Below are positions 1 through 14,100 of a stretch of 64,000 bases of DNA, in pieces. A program made the position numbers and the translations under genes. Origin of the DNA: Enoplosus armatus (lineage: Eukaryota > Chordata > Actinopteri > Centrarchiformes > Enoplosidae); contig NC_092182.1 in NCBI RefSeq assembly GCF_043641665.1, forward strand, positions 17,623,456-17,687,455. The letters are read 5' to 3'. Under the pieces are notes generated by a model that saw only the letters and a program-made list of their open reading frames with translations, was not told the origin of the DNA and did not search any database. Numbering within the stretch: the stretch's first letter is position 1; the number at the start of each line of letters is the position of its first letter.

Positions 1-2040
1 TTATTGCTTTATGCTTCAAGGATATGGATTAATTTATTCCATATACCGACTCACTCAGATTGAGCCCATGAACGCAATTATTGTTTCTTCAGTTAAGTTA
101 CTGAGGAAAACAGATGAAGGTGTCAGCCTGTGTGAGGTGGCCACTAAATCTAGATTAAATCCAAATGTATAGAAAGTTCACTTAGTCGTATTCTTATATA
201 GCCACAGAAAGTTGATTAAGCACATTTAATTTCTTTTTCCCTACAGCAACAACCTGATACACATTTCAAGAATTATTAACACTCAGGCCTATAAACTGCC
301 AATTACACCTTTAGTAATCGGCTGGTGGCCACTAAAGCTGCACCACTGCAGTACTCTGCTGCTCCTAAGAGCTCCTAAGAGTGTTAAGCAGGAATTTTCG
401 AAAAAGAAGGACATTGCCAAGTACATTTTGAGTAGTTTAATATGTCATTTGTGCGGTGTGTTATGCAAGAATTTGCTAAAATGTTCACTTTCCTACAATG
501 CGGGCAGAGCCATTATCTCTGGGAGCTGGCCACTTCACACTTTATGATGTGAACTGATAACAGTCTGTCCATTTAGTTGTTAGAGATCCATACATCTTTT
601 GTATTTAGTAAAAAACTGTCTTTCCTGTGCCCATTTTTTCCCAGTCAGTAAAACAATTCAAAACTGTGGGTTTAGGTTTGGTCACACCAGCAAATTAGCC
701 TAAATTTCACAGTGAATTTCAATGAAATTGCTGAGATCTTCAGCTCCACTCTCTGGTGCGAAGTACCACAATGAATCTTGTCAAGTTAAACTCACACATT
801 GACACATCATTTTGCATGGTTGACCAATAGCAAGCCGTCTTGACACTGCTGACCTATGAGGGAACGAAGAGCCAGAGTGTTCAAAACAAAGGAAGCTATC
901 ATAGTCTTTTGGCTATACTTCACCATCCGGTTTTATAAAACGCAGCTCTGTGAGAGTATAAACTGATCCACAAAAGGGGCATGTTTGCAGACAGTTATGA
1001 GTTAAGATAAAATAATATAAGATAATCCTGTATCAATCCCTCAGCGGGAAAATTTGCATTGTTACAGCAGCATACAGGATAGTGCAATAGAGACATAAGT
1101 AGAAAATAAAGATATAATAAATAAAAACAATAAAGACTGTTATAAAAAAGCTTCTAATACTAAAAAACTAATTTTGATGGAGTTGATGTTACAGATAGCT
1201 CTCTTTGTGAACGTATTGTCCAGTTAGCAACCAAGCTAACAAGCCAGCTAGCTTGGACAGCTATTGTGACTGACGTTCCTAGTCAGCTGGCGCGTTAGTG
1301 GTTAGAGGATCCAGCATTACAATTCTCATGCTCCCTGATTAGCTGTTTTTAATGGAGAATGGTTTGCTACTAAAATTACCAAACACTACACACCAAGTAA
1401 TGCTTAATGCAGCTTAAACTTAAAACAAAATGTATTCCAAGCCAACTGTGTTTCTGCAATATGTCTTAACTCATTGCATATCAAACAATTATGCATGAAA
1501 CATATTCACATTCAAACCACTGTACAGTTTTCAAACCCAGTTTTAAACATCTGATAAACTGCTACATAGCTAATCAGTTGTTCTTAAATTATATTAGTTT
1601 CTTTTTAATCTTTGGTTAGATTGCTTACATCTTTTTCATTACTTTTCTTTCTACTTCCAGATCTGCACAGGAACCCGTTCAATACAACACAAACATAGGA
1701 GCAGGGCGAAGGCGACCTCTTCCTCCCCTTTCAATTAAAGATGGCCAACCCCATGGAAGTGATTAAAGGTTATTAGCGGATGAAGAGCGGAAGAGTAAAG
1801 TGATCTGTGTTCCACAACATCCGTCTGGTTCAGGCAGACAGGTCACATTAGAGAGGCAGAGGGCAGATTAAACACGGACATATTCATACACCAGACACAC
1901 ACATACAACCATATCAAAAACTCATCACCACACATACTGCCTGTGAATCTGAGGGTATTGCACTATCACAGCAGACCCACACCAGTGAGTACATGTTCAG
2001 GCGGTCAGATGACCAGATCTGTGTTTGATCAGTGACTCAC
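1..2040 (-). other. iars1 intron (partial)
   Basis: Intron downstream of coding exon 14, open at the window edge. Apart from the repeat remnant near 1,005-1,140 nothing was recognised. Confidence 0.85.
1005..1140. repeat. Teleost interspersed-repeat remnant
   Basis: The run with aagataatcctgtatcaat, ccctcagcgggaaaatttgc and gcatacaggatagtgcaa resembles the widely dispersed fish repeat containing 'CTTTATTAGTCCCGCAGCGG' and a following A-rich segment. Class not determined. Confidence 0.5.
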
Positions 2041-2114
2041 CTCTCCCGATGCAGATCAGTTACTTTGACTCCGGTCAGTTCCTCCAGTTCAGCCATGGAC
2101 CCGACACACACCAC
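2041..2114 (-). CDS. iars1: iars1 coding exon 14 (last in window)
   Basis: Residues 478-501 plus 2 nt, [20 protein letters not shown] then LHRES. Fits in frame after exon 13 (DDFEE + VVCVGS, as in other vertebrates). Acceptor TTTGTCAG, donor AG|GTGAG. No further exon was recognised between base 1 and 2036. Confidence 0.95.
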
Positions 2115-5100
2115 CTGACAAACAACAGACACACACAGACACACACAGACACACACACACAGTACAGCTTGAGTGAGCCATATCATATAACAGCATTCAC
2201 AGCAACAGATGTCCTGAATATTGCTGAAATGAAAAGTTTATTAAACAATTACTTGATTCAAAAGAAATGACTCACCAACCATTTTAAGAATCAATTAACT
2301 GTTTAAATCATTAAGCAAAAATACCAACGTGCTGGTTCCAGCTTCTCAAACGTGAGGATTTGCTGCTTTACACTTTAACCCGTTTCATTTCGTTGTAAAT
2401 GGAATATATTTTGCGTTTGGACTGTTGGCCCAAAAGAACAAGCAGTTTGAAGTAATCACCTCTTTTCACTGCATTTCTGACTAGCTGTTTCCCATGCTAT
2501 GCTAAGCTAACTGGCTACTGGCAGTAGCTTCATATTTACTGTACACACAAGAGTGGTATTGATCTTTTCATCGAACTCTTGGCAAGAAAGTGACAAAGCG
2601 TGTTTCCAAAAATGTCAAACTTTTCAACCAACAGGAATCGAAGCCAGTTGTACTTATTCTAATTTCAAGATATTAGTTACCTACCTGTTAAAAATCATCA
2701 GTGCTAAACCTCTTACTTACTCACAATACAACACAACCTAGAAGTAGGCCTACTTCAACACACTTGCTGAGTAACTTTACCTTAGAAAGTATGGTAAAGT
2801 GTGTTAGCTGGTCTCCTCAGAGAGTTAACCTGTAGGGTCTGCTCTAGTTTTACCACAGCACCAGGTAACATGGCCCAGATACAGCCTGATACACCACCGT
2901 CAGATACAAAAGAAGACAAAGTAAAAGAAACGCATTCAGAAAAGACAGAGAGAGATAGAACAAAAAGAAAAGATACTGAGAGACAGAAATTGTACTGCCA
3001 CAGACTGAGACACACACACACACACACGCTTACAGCTTCAGGTTTGGGCGCATGATTTGCCGCTGAGGAGTGTGTGGTGGGAGGCACCAGGGAGCGTGAG
3101 TGCTCTGGAAACAGTCACAATGCTATTTCCAGCAAGCAGGTCGCTGGCTGTCCCTCTTCCAGCCAGGGGACCAACGCTTCATTTTTCAAACGCTCAAACA
3201 ACCCAATTCTGACATCTCTATTCAGTTCATCTACTTCACAGAGTCAGCCGGGTTTGGCAAAGAACATCCATAACCAGACGAACATTTACAGTTTGGCTGG
3301 CTTCTCTACGGTCTGCTTCTTTTTACTCCTTCATTCATTTTCCTCCTCCTCTTTTCATCTCTCATTTTCCCCCCTTCTCGTGTCTTTTACTTCCTCATTT
3401 TCCTCACCAGCTCATTTATTCTGTCCCCTCCTCCTCCTCCCCTTATTTCCTATGTCTTCCTTTCTCTCCCCCTCGATCGCTGCTTGTCTTGAGGACCTTT
3501 GAAGTTGCCTTAACCAGCATGAAGAGAAACCAAACACATTTTGGTCGGTGTTTATTTGCTGTTTATATTAATGAATCATTCATGTGCTTAGTTTACGGAG
3601 TTACTCGGTAATGGTGCCTGAGGGGAGCTGACTTTGACAGCAGTACAGAGTCACGCCACACTCTCTGGTTTGACACCATGGTCACATCACTCCGCCATGC
3701 CAGAATCTCTCCTACACAAGCATCCACACACACACAAAATAGCCAGTTATGCTAAATTATGTCAGAAAGAGGTCAGTGAGAAAAAAATTTCACCCTGCCA
3801 ATTTATGAGAAGAGCTGGATTTCAGCAGACTAGTCTTCCTTTGGGGAGACACAAGACATTTTCCCCAAAACTCATTTATATGGTAAATAAAAGTGAGAGT
3901 TATGGAGAGTTCAACTTTTCAATTATGCCCTCTCATGCTTAGCCCAGATTGATTTGTGAGTGCTGCCAACACTGCGATCCGCTCCCTGAGAAAAGAGTAA
4001 CTGACTTGGTATTTGGTCACGACACAGACAAATTGTGGGATCTCTGCTGAGTACAAAGACACATTAGAAGCATTAAGTACTCTATCAAAGCATACCAAGC
4101 ACATATTTGTGTGTATCGTGTTTTCCTGACCTCCTCAAAATCGTCGCTGACCCAGAGAGGGATCGGTGTTCCCCAGTAACGGTTCCTCGAAATCGCCCAG
4201 TCTCGTGCGTCTCTCAGCCAGTTCCCGAAACGCTTCTCACGCACAAACTCTGGAACCCTGCAGAGACGGAAAGATTATGATGTGTGTTCTGGTCTCAGCT
4301 GTTCTTTTAAAATATCAAACATCATTTTAACCACAAGGACAATCAAGTCTGCATGAAAGATGGGGGTTTTCTTTTGCTTGAAATGACACACAACAGGAAT
4401 ATTGCTGTCATATTCATATTTAAACCTCATTAAACAGTTTTTTTATAACCACAATTTCTCCTGGAAACCATTTAATCAGGTCTTCTGCAGGGACTTTTTA
4501 AGACCTTTTCGATACCACAATTTAGTACCTGTTTCACGGCCATAACGTCCAAAGTATGAAAATATGAAAATATAATAGAAAACCACTCGGGATTATATAG
4601 CCTAGAATGATTTACTATTATATCACATTTTTCAGTACTTCCCAGCATTATATAACAATAATTCCTGATGATATAATTAATTAAATTGATGCAACCTGGA
4701 TCCAAATAGGTGGCATAAAATGGATGGATTAACCAGTGAAAAATTATTCATTCATTCAAGTTTTTGCTAAAACCAACACTTGACCACAATGAGTTGATGA
4801 GCTTCCTAGCTACTGTAGCTAGCATTAGTGACAGTGTTTGCTGTCTGAAACTGTCGAACAATCCCAATTTTAGTTTTCAAGTGTGTAACATTTCTCAACA
4901 GCCAGCAATCAGATACAAAAACATTTTGTAAGTAACATTACTGCTTACGGCAAGCAAGAGAAAATATTTACTCTATGACTTTTTAATACCTTCTAAGGCC
5001 TTTCTTAGAGGAAACTGAATTGAATGCTTTTTAAGACTTTTCAAGACCTGCAGATAACCTGTTAATGTAATGCAATAATTTTCTCACTACAAGAGCAAGC

Positions 5101-8100
5101 ACTGCCATAATGTCCAGTATCATTCCTTCACTGAGCTGGCTTCTTTTCCTTTTCTTCATCATTTTAGCCTAAAAATAAACTGCTTTGTGAAGCTCAACTG
5201 CAAAGGTTAACACTCCCTTCAAGGCATCTTCCTCCTTTGTACCCCTTTTACGCTCTCCCCTTTTCCTATTTTGCCTCGACCGATTTCCAGCTTTAATCCA
5301 CTATCTCACAATCTCTTCCTCTTCCTCTCATTTTTTCTGCCCCCCTCTCTTACTGTGCCAGGCCGTGTTTCTCGGGAGAACAGTGCAGGGGGTGTATAAA
5401 TCGTTGTCAGGATCCACGCGCTAAGCAACGAGTTCATCAATTCCCATTTGTAGGAGGCATTTCTATTTAGGCCCCTAATATATCAATTTAATGATTTTTT
5501 TTTTTCTGCTGCTGCCGCTCCCCAACCCCCCTCGAACACTCCTCCACTCGCTCTCTGGCTTTATGCTAAATGTAGAATTTAAAGTGTGCTGTCTTGTGCT
5601 CGAGACGCACAGAAGAGCCATTTAATATGTACAGGCTTCTATTATAAGTCAGAGACGCTGGGGATGGATTCAACAGGGAGACAGAGGAACAGAGGTTGTG
5701 CTCAGGGAGGGGACCGATGGAACGTGTGCATGATGGAAAAAGGTAAAGAAGATGGGAAGACATGAAAATGAGAAAAACGGAGGGATGAAAAAGAGAAACA
5801 GCGTTGAAGCACAATGTGCAACTAAACGGGAAATTGACCATTCACTAAACCCCTCCTCCTGAACAGTGATTGTCCAGTCATGGTTTAGCAAAAGTAACTA
5901 CGCACAGCATAGTGTGTATCGGGCTGTAGCAGGAGCGATGCTCTGTACACAAGCATGTCTAATTCTGGCCAACTCAAACCTGAGTCATTTTAGGACTAGT
6001 CCATCAACACCACATTTTCTTCTCCCCCTATGGCCAAGAAACTACATTCTGATCAGGCGCCAGTGACTGAGCTTCCTGCACCTTGAGCCTCAAAAAGAAA
6101 CCAGCTCCCCTTGTGAGCACTCATTAATTCGGACCTTAATTTATTCAGACAGACAGACATCTGGAGAAATCAGTCTGAACTCTCTCAATAGATACTTAGC
6201 CTGAGTCTACCCACTGCACCATTTGAGTAAAGAGATAAAACGAACAAATCACTTTGAGAATATGGTAACTAGCACTTTGCTTTCTGAAGGATTCTTTTAA
6301 GTCTCTCATCAACTCACATGAACTTCATATAGAGGTACTGAACTCTGCAAGGATTTCACTTTTTTTAAGATGCTGACGAGCTGGCAACCCTCACTGGCAG
6401 ACTGACAATCTTCCAGAGACTAGAACTCAAGTATGAAAGTGGAATCTCATCAAAAAGAAAAAAGAAAATCTTTTAACTAAATCAAATAATTAGGGTTGGA
6501 GAATAAGCTTAATTAGAAAGCTGCATAAGAGCATCGCCCTCAGTGTGCAGCCACACAGACACAGGGAGGAAATCTGTGTGTATACGGTACATTTATAATT
6601 TCCTGAAGGCCCCCTCAAGTATCACAGCTAAATGTATGAATAATGAATTTACTGTGATTCTTTAGACACACAGACAGTCAACATAAATGTTTCATCATCC
6701 TTAAATCTCTTTGCATTCAAGTGGGTCTGCAGAAATTTACTGAGCAACTATTTTGATAATAGATTAATCGTTTGTCTTGACATTTTATAAACTGAGCGAT
6801 TAGTTCATAAATTGTTAAATCCGCAGATTCATCAACATTGAAAATAATTGTTTGTTGCAGCCATATTCTGCTTAAAATAATGCAAAACACACGATCACAC
6901 ACTGTAAATAACTTCAACATACATACGGACATGGTCGTCCTGAATTACATGCTACACTAGAGCCCCACAGATAAGGCCTTTAAAAGTAGTGTGCGTGTTT
7001 GTGCCAGTCTCTGTGTACATGTGTGTCTGCGCGTCTTCACCTTCCTAGCGGCTAGTCATTCATCTCAGTTTGACAGTCCCATTACCAGAGGCAGCTACTG
7101 TGGCTCAGAAAAGAGCACTGGGAGCACCAGGGGTAATACCACTTAGCAAAGCCATCATGCTGATGCTTACTTTTGCACCACGTTTCGCCATTACAATTAG
7201 CATCATGCTAATGTTTTCTATAAAACACAATCAGTCCCTGCGTCATAATAAAATGTTTTGATGAGGATTTTAACCCCATGACAAATACAGAAAGATCTTT
7301 GCAGTTTAAATCCAATATCTTCACATTCAACAGGACTATGCGCAGTGATACATAGCTGTCCTGCGGAGACAGGCCCATGACTGCGACAAACAACCTGACG
7401 TGGTTGTGCAGAATCGCAGCTGTAATTGTTTTGGGACCGTGACTAACGTCTGTCTTGTTTTGAAGTATTTTATACCACTTGTTTGGCAAGATGTTCACAG
7501 CTGCCACTTCACTGTCTCTTAGCACCAAGCTAGTTATCACTTGTTTTAGAAAACAGCTTACCAGTAGCATTTGCCATTGTTGTCCAGCAGTTTCTCCACC
7601 ATGTGCTCCACTCGAACAAACCAGCTGGGGACGGCTTTGTAGATCAGGGGCGTGTCAGACCTAAAAATACATAAACACATTACATAAGGCTGCGACATAC
7701 TGACGTAAACAAATAAGTCAAGAAAAAAATAATGTTACAAAGAATTGATGAGGATTGCGTTTTTAAAACAAATTCTAATTCATGAAGCAAGCCATTTCTT
7801 TTCCGGTTGGAAGTGATTTGTGTTGTTATTTACTTTAGCATATTGTGTATTTTGTCCTTCTGTATTGATCACTGAATTCCCTTTAGAAACTGGACTGGTA
7901 CAGTCAAAAATAAATGGTGGTGATTTTTAGCCATGATAGCAGCACGGCTCTAGGAATGGCAATGTTGCTCAGTCTGTCCAACGTTTGTGGTTTCGAGTGA
8001 AATGTCTCGACAACTATTTGATAGATTGTCATGAATTTTGTACAAAACGTTCATGTTCCCCTCGGGATGAATTGTAATATTTCTGGTTTTCATCTAGCGC

Positions 8101-11100
8101 CATCATCAGGTTGAAATCTAAACTTATAACCAAATATCTGAAAAAATACTGACATTCCCATTAGCTATACTATAGCAAATATTAGCATGTTAACAAGTTA
8201 AACTAAGTTGGTGAACATGATATAAACATTATACCTGCCAAATATTTTCATGTTAGCATTGTCATTGTGAGCATGTTAACAGTAACATTTAGTTCAAAAC
8301 CCTTTTGTGCAAAAGGTTGCAGAGCTGCAAGCATGGCTGTAGAAAATCTTGAGAAAAAGCTGTTCTTTCTCAGCCACAGAAAAGGAGAGGAAGTTGAAAT
8401 ATGTGTTCTGCATGTACATGCAGTGTAAGTGAATACAAACTCTAAACCTATTAACTTGTTTGACTCCTTGCTACTAAACATGTTTTAATAGTGTTGCACT
8501 TTTTTATCTTCTTCACCAATTTGTGGTTTAATTAAGTATTAATCAAGTTTTGTCTAAAGCATAGCCCCCTCCACCATAGCCAAGTTCTACTTAACAGGTG
8601 CTGAGTGGTTAATAACACAACTGTTTCATCTCTTCTGTTTCTCCTTGTGGCTTAGAGAGCACATCTCTGCATATTTACTGGGTTAATTAATCCTGCTCAG
8701 GTCAGCCTGCAGCTGCTCCAAGTGAGACAGTAAATTAGTCTGCTCAAAAAGTAAGTTTATGTGTGTGTGTTATGTGTAATAATGTGGGACCTTGAGGTTA
8801 TGTGTGTGTAACCACCACACTGACACTGGCTTTTTGAATTGATTCTGTGCAGAGACCACAAAACCTCTACCGACGTCCTGCGCTGATGCTCCTGAGGGAG
8901 GCAGGAGCACAGAAGAACCTCACACCTCTACTTTTAAACACTATACTGAACGCTGAACTGCACATTGTCTTCTACCATTAAATAAGGCTGCCTGTATTAA
9001 AGTAGAAAATATAGTATTGAATTTGTACAGGCCTAACGTCTGTGACGTCTAACGCTGATCGTTGTTTTAAGGGTCCACAGTGGAAGACTCAAAGTGAAGC
9101 TGTCTCACCTCCAGCAGAAGGGGTAACTATGTTTGAAACTGCTGGCATTGACGAGGCGACCCTTCTCCTTCAGCCACTTGATGATATTCTTGTCAGCATC
9201 CTGTAAAAGAATACCAAAACAATACATATGATTTATAAAATGCAGCTTTAAATAGTAACTTATTACCAGAATGAAGGGCAGTGTTTCACTGTCCTCTGTG
9301 GTTAAAGTTTCCATGTGGTTGGTCTGAAGTGTGCAGCTGTGATGTCACAGTGTACTGACACACCCTGGAGTGCACCTGTACATCACTGCTGCGAGGTGAG
9401 ACGTTAGACCACTGGAGGTCAGCAAAAACATTTTCAGCTGATGTTAAGTTGCGTTTTGTGTAAGGCTTGTTATTTATGTCTATATACATTTAAAAGTATG
9501 TATTTCAAAGAGGTGAAATTTTAATGATCATACTATCCAGGTGAAAACCAGATTATGAAAGTACATTTGCAACCCAAGCTTTCTTTTGAAGCATTCTGGC
9601 TAACCGGCCACATAATCATGAGGGTCACCATGTTTTTCTCATCACTTTCTATTAATGGAAGCACTTGCATGCTGTCCTTGCTACAGGTGGACCACGTTTA
9701 CTGTAACCTGCAGTGAACAGTTTCTTCATGCTGCAAATCTTCATTAAATACACAATTCGTTTTTTTTTAACTTTTTGTTTTATGTCCATTGCTCATGATA
9801 ATGTTCACAAATTAATTACATATTAATTATATATTCTGCCATAGGATGTCAGCAGTATTTAACATAGCAGTGGAAAAAATGTCTGAATGACAAGCACACT
9901 ATTTTATGCATCTCAGGAATGAACAGACTAGAGTTTAAAACACTATACAATATTTGTTTTAAATTATTAGCTTAAACATTTATATTTCACATATTCTGTA
10001 AAAAAAACTCTTCAGATGAAGACAATCTTGTATCATATTATACATTTTACATTATATCATTATTTTCAGTACAGACCAGTGGTTCCCCTGTACATATTCT
10101 ACAGCCTATAATGAGATGTTTACCCAGCAATTGGCCAATTTTTGTTTTTCTATTTCTTGTATTTATAAATATTTTTTAATATAAATGTTCTCCTTCAGGT
10201 AGAAAAGCTCTGGATCATGGACCACGGCTTTATTACTCCCTTTAAAGAAAAAACAAGGTAAATTCATGGCCAAGGTCTGCTCACACAGCTATGATAAATA
10301 TCACCACTTGGGAGAAATTGTCCATTTTGCCATCCAGCTCACTGTTTATGGCAAATAATCTAATATGCAATCAGCCCTGTGCCTCATCACATACCATTTC
10401 ATCTCCCTCTAACCAGGCTTGCAGTGCAATTCACAGGAAGCTCATAAATATGACTTTTCAGCAAGCTGTTTGGCAGACTGTTGGTCGTGACATCTTTGTA
10501 GAGAGAGGGGTTTTAAACTTTCTCAGCCAGGAGTACATTTTGTTATGCCCTGACCCAGGCTCATTAAAACATGAAAGTACACCTGTGATGTGGAGACTCA
10601 CTGGAAGTTTGCCTGCAACCCACTGAGAGAATAAACCCATTTCACCACCTGGCCTATTGAGCATAAACAAGGGTTACTCGATAAGTTACTAGATTAGGCA
10701 CACATATTTGTGACACTTTTAGAATCTCATTGTCACGAAGCATAATTAATCCGCAGAGTTACTGGGTCCAACACAGTAATCTTTCTCTTGTGTAATAATT
10801 TGAACTACCCCAGCTAAACTATGGAAAACAGCAACCTCAGGCTGGATTCACACAGCCATTTTATTCCTTAGTGGCACATTTAGAATTTCTTTACAGGATA
10901 AAGCAAAAAGCAAACTACTAAATATTGTAATTTACTCCAACTGACTCAGTAAGAACTGCTTTTCAGCACATTTCCTGTTTTGTAGGTTAAAATGAGCGTA
11001 GGAGCATGTAAAGAGACAGATAGAGAGCAGACGGAGAAACAATGTTATTACAGAAAGAGACAAAAGTAACAGTAGTATCATTAAAGAGTGAAACAGGCAA

Positions 11101-14100
11101 CTCACAGGAGAAAGGAAAAATGATCAATGCATTATTTTGTATGCACTCACTTCAATCTTTATTAAGTAACAGTGGGTCAACATTAGTGTTTAACAGTTGT
11201 GTCTTGTCAAAACATTTGGAATAATCAGGGGGGACTGTAAAGACCAGTCGTAACACTAATGATATTCGCTCTGCTTTGTTTGGGTTGAGATGTGACGCAT
11301 CACAGCAGGATTAAGTGTTTTTTTTGTACAGGAGGTCGGATCCTGAAGTTGGATCAAGAGAAGGTGTGGCATATGTAGCAAAGGTGAGAGATGTATAACA
11401 GCAAACAAAAAGGGAAGGTGGATTCAGCAAGGGTGTTGTAGGAAAAAGAGTAAAGGAGAAGGGTCTGACCAAGGAGACCTGAGGGCTGCCATAAAACAGG
11501 AATGGAGGGGCACTGGAGGTGACGGGGTAGAGCTAGTTAGGGAAAGGCAAAGGAAGTGGCAGGTTTTGAGAAAATTATGTAAAATTTGAAGTCAGAGGGA
11601 CCAAGTAGACATTGTCAGCAAAGACGTAAGGATTATGGAGTCAGGGTGTGGCAAGGTAACTAACAGGGTAAGTAAGACTGGGTACTCAACCTCAATACTT
11701 CTTTGCTACCGAGCAAAATGTAGCACAGAGTATCCAAAACTGTCAAGTACAGAAAGCTGGCATCAAATATTTCGTCAGATTGGTAATCTTGTTTACTTAT
11801 TTTCAGATACTTAACCCCTAATCTGAATCAACATTTTAGGAAAGCCGCACACACAAATCTTATTTTAGTGTGAATGTAAGACTGCGAGCCAGCACCTCAC
11901 TATAGTACGTATGCGTTTTTGCAATTTTTTTTTTTTTAATCAAATCTTTTGAATATTATATTTAGGCAAAGAACATGTTTAGACAGCATTTAACCTAGAT
12001 GTTGTCCTTGTTAAATGAAAAAAAAATGTTTTTGTAGAAAAAACATATTTCTCAGAGTAAGGATTCAAGGAAAAAATTCGTACTGAAATTCAGGTGTCAA
12101 GTCGGCACTGGTATTGAAACATTTCAAACAGTACCCAGCCCATGGAGTAAGGAGGGAAAAATGGGGAACGAATGGGTAAGATAGGGAAGTCTTTTTTTAA
12201 CTAGAATGAGCTGATCTCTCCACTCCATGATGCTCTGCTGGTTTTCTCTGTGGCTGCTTTGGACTTGCGGCTCCTCTCATCCCAGATATTTAGACATCTT
12301 TGGCGATTCCAAGCCTGTTCTCCTCCCCTTCCAGCAGCTTCCTGTAGGTGGCGATCTCCACATCCAGCTTGAGCTTAATGTGCAGCAGTTCCTGGTAGTC
12401 TTGGAGATACTTGGTCATCTCCAGTTTGGTTTCGCAGAGCTGGGCCTCCAACTGAGCAATGACACCGTCGAGGGTCCCAACCTTATCCATGTGGGACATC
12501 TCCATGTCCTCCAGCTGCTGCTCCAGGGCTGCGTTGCGAGCTCGCAGCCCGTCGATCTGGTTCTGCAGGTCTGTCACTTGGTTGTGGAAGGTCGTGATCT
12601 CGTCTTTCATGGTCTTCATTTGCTCCTCGTGTTTGCCAGCATGCTCCTTGAGGCTGTCAAACTTGCTCTTGTACCACTTCTCGGCCTCCTGGACATTGCG
12701 GGCAGCGACGGCTTCTATCTCTGCACGCATGTTGCGCAGATAAGCAGCCAGGTCAGGCCGGTCACCATCCAGCTCCGCAGTAACCTTTGAGTCCTCAATC
12801 TGCTTCATGATGTCAGCCACCTCTTCATCATGCAGCTTCTTGAGGAACTCTATCTCGGCCACCAGTTGCTCTATACGCTTCTCCAGCTCAGCCTTCTGCA
12901 GTGTAGCATTGTCAACATCCTGGCGAAACTCCCTCAGGATCATCTCTGCCTCTTCTTTGAGTGCCAGCTCCTCCTCCAGCTTTAGTCGCCACACTTCAAC
13001 CTCTTCTTCAATGTAGCCTCGTTCGATATCAGCTTCTCCCTTCTCATTAGTCAGGGCCTCAATCAGCTCCTGCACTTCTTTAAACTTGAGCTCATATTCT
13101 TCTCCGAGGCCTGTGGGGCCTCCCTTGTAGCGGCCCTGCAGCACAGCCAGCTCAGCTTGAAGAGCGGCATTTCTCTGCTCTAGTGCCTGAACCTTCTCGA
13201 TGTATCCTGCAAACTTCACATTGAGTTCTTGCATCTCCTCTTTCTCGTTGGCATGCTGCTGGTGTATCTCTGTGCCCAACTCGATGGCAGTGCTGCGATG
13301 ACCCGAGCGTCCACGGCTGTCATATGAGGATCCGCGGCAACGGGAAGGCGACGGGCTCTGAACCCTCACTCTGCCGCCAGAGCCGCTAACCTGCAGGCTC
13401 TTCTGGGTGTAAGATGCGGCTCTCATGTTGTGTAAAATATTGGGTTTGGTTTTTCAGTTTACAGAGGAACAGCTGCTCTCTCGACTTCTCTTAGCCCACG
13501 TCGCGACTGACGCTCCCTCAGATCACCTACGAGTTTTTATACGGCAATAAAGAATGTCTCAGACAGCCTTGAAACTCACGCTTGGTTTTAACATATTTCA
13601 AAAGGGGACTATGACAGACTTTCAGTGAACTGTGGTTGCGTGCTCTTTATTAGTTAACGCTGTACTGTTAGTGGCCAGGCGGGTCAAGTCCACTCCCTGG
13701 CCTTTGTGCCAGGATGTGAAATAGTGATCAGATCATGTATGACTGCTATTTTTTACTCACTAACCGCTTAGGATGGTAATGAATTTGGGTGTGACAGGGA
13801 GGAAGAGGGCATCCAGTGCACCAGTAAACAGTGGCAATGTGCTTTGGCAGCAGGTTTTCCTACACAACTTTGTGAAACTGCTCTGACGTGGATTCCCTTA
13901 ACTCCCTCTACATCAATGAACAAGTCATGCAACTAAAGAATAATTTAAAATTACATTTGGAAAATATATTTCACATTCTCATTTCAGAAGCATAAAACCT
14001 ACAACCAAGAAGAAAGGACATTTTCAGAATGAAAGAGGGGGGAAAAAATCATTGCTGCAAGATGTATTTTCCAGATATAAACACAGGAAATAGAGAGGGA

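Larger units (their letters stand above)
4258..7561 (-). other. iars1 intron between coding exons 12 and 13
   Basis: Holds the repeat at 4,485-5,053, a unique-looking block at about 5,360-5,500, and a degraded MITE at 6,730-6,863. No coding exon was recognised. Confidence 0.85.

Noticed and set aside
1..2036. Next iars1 exon (CWFESGSMPYAQ region)
   Set aside because: No matching codons or splice pair were found in this stretch, so the exon is taken to be outside the window.
3074..3502. 142-codon plus-strand frame
   Set aside because: The C-terminal half is a low-complexity Ser/Phe/Leu translation of a pyrimidine tract inside an iars1 intron.
12227..12790. 187-codon plus-strand frame
   Set aside because: It is antisense to the intermediate-filament gene. 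The mirrored coding pattern of the helical rod explains it.
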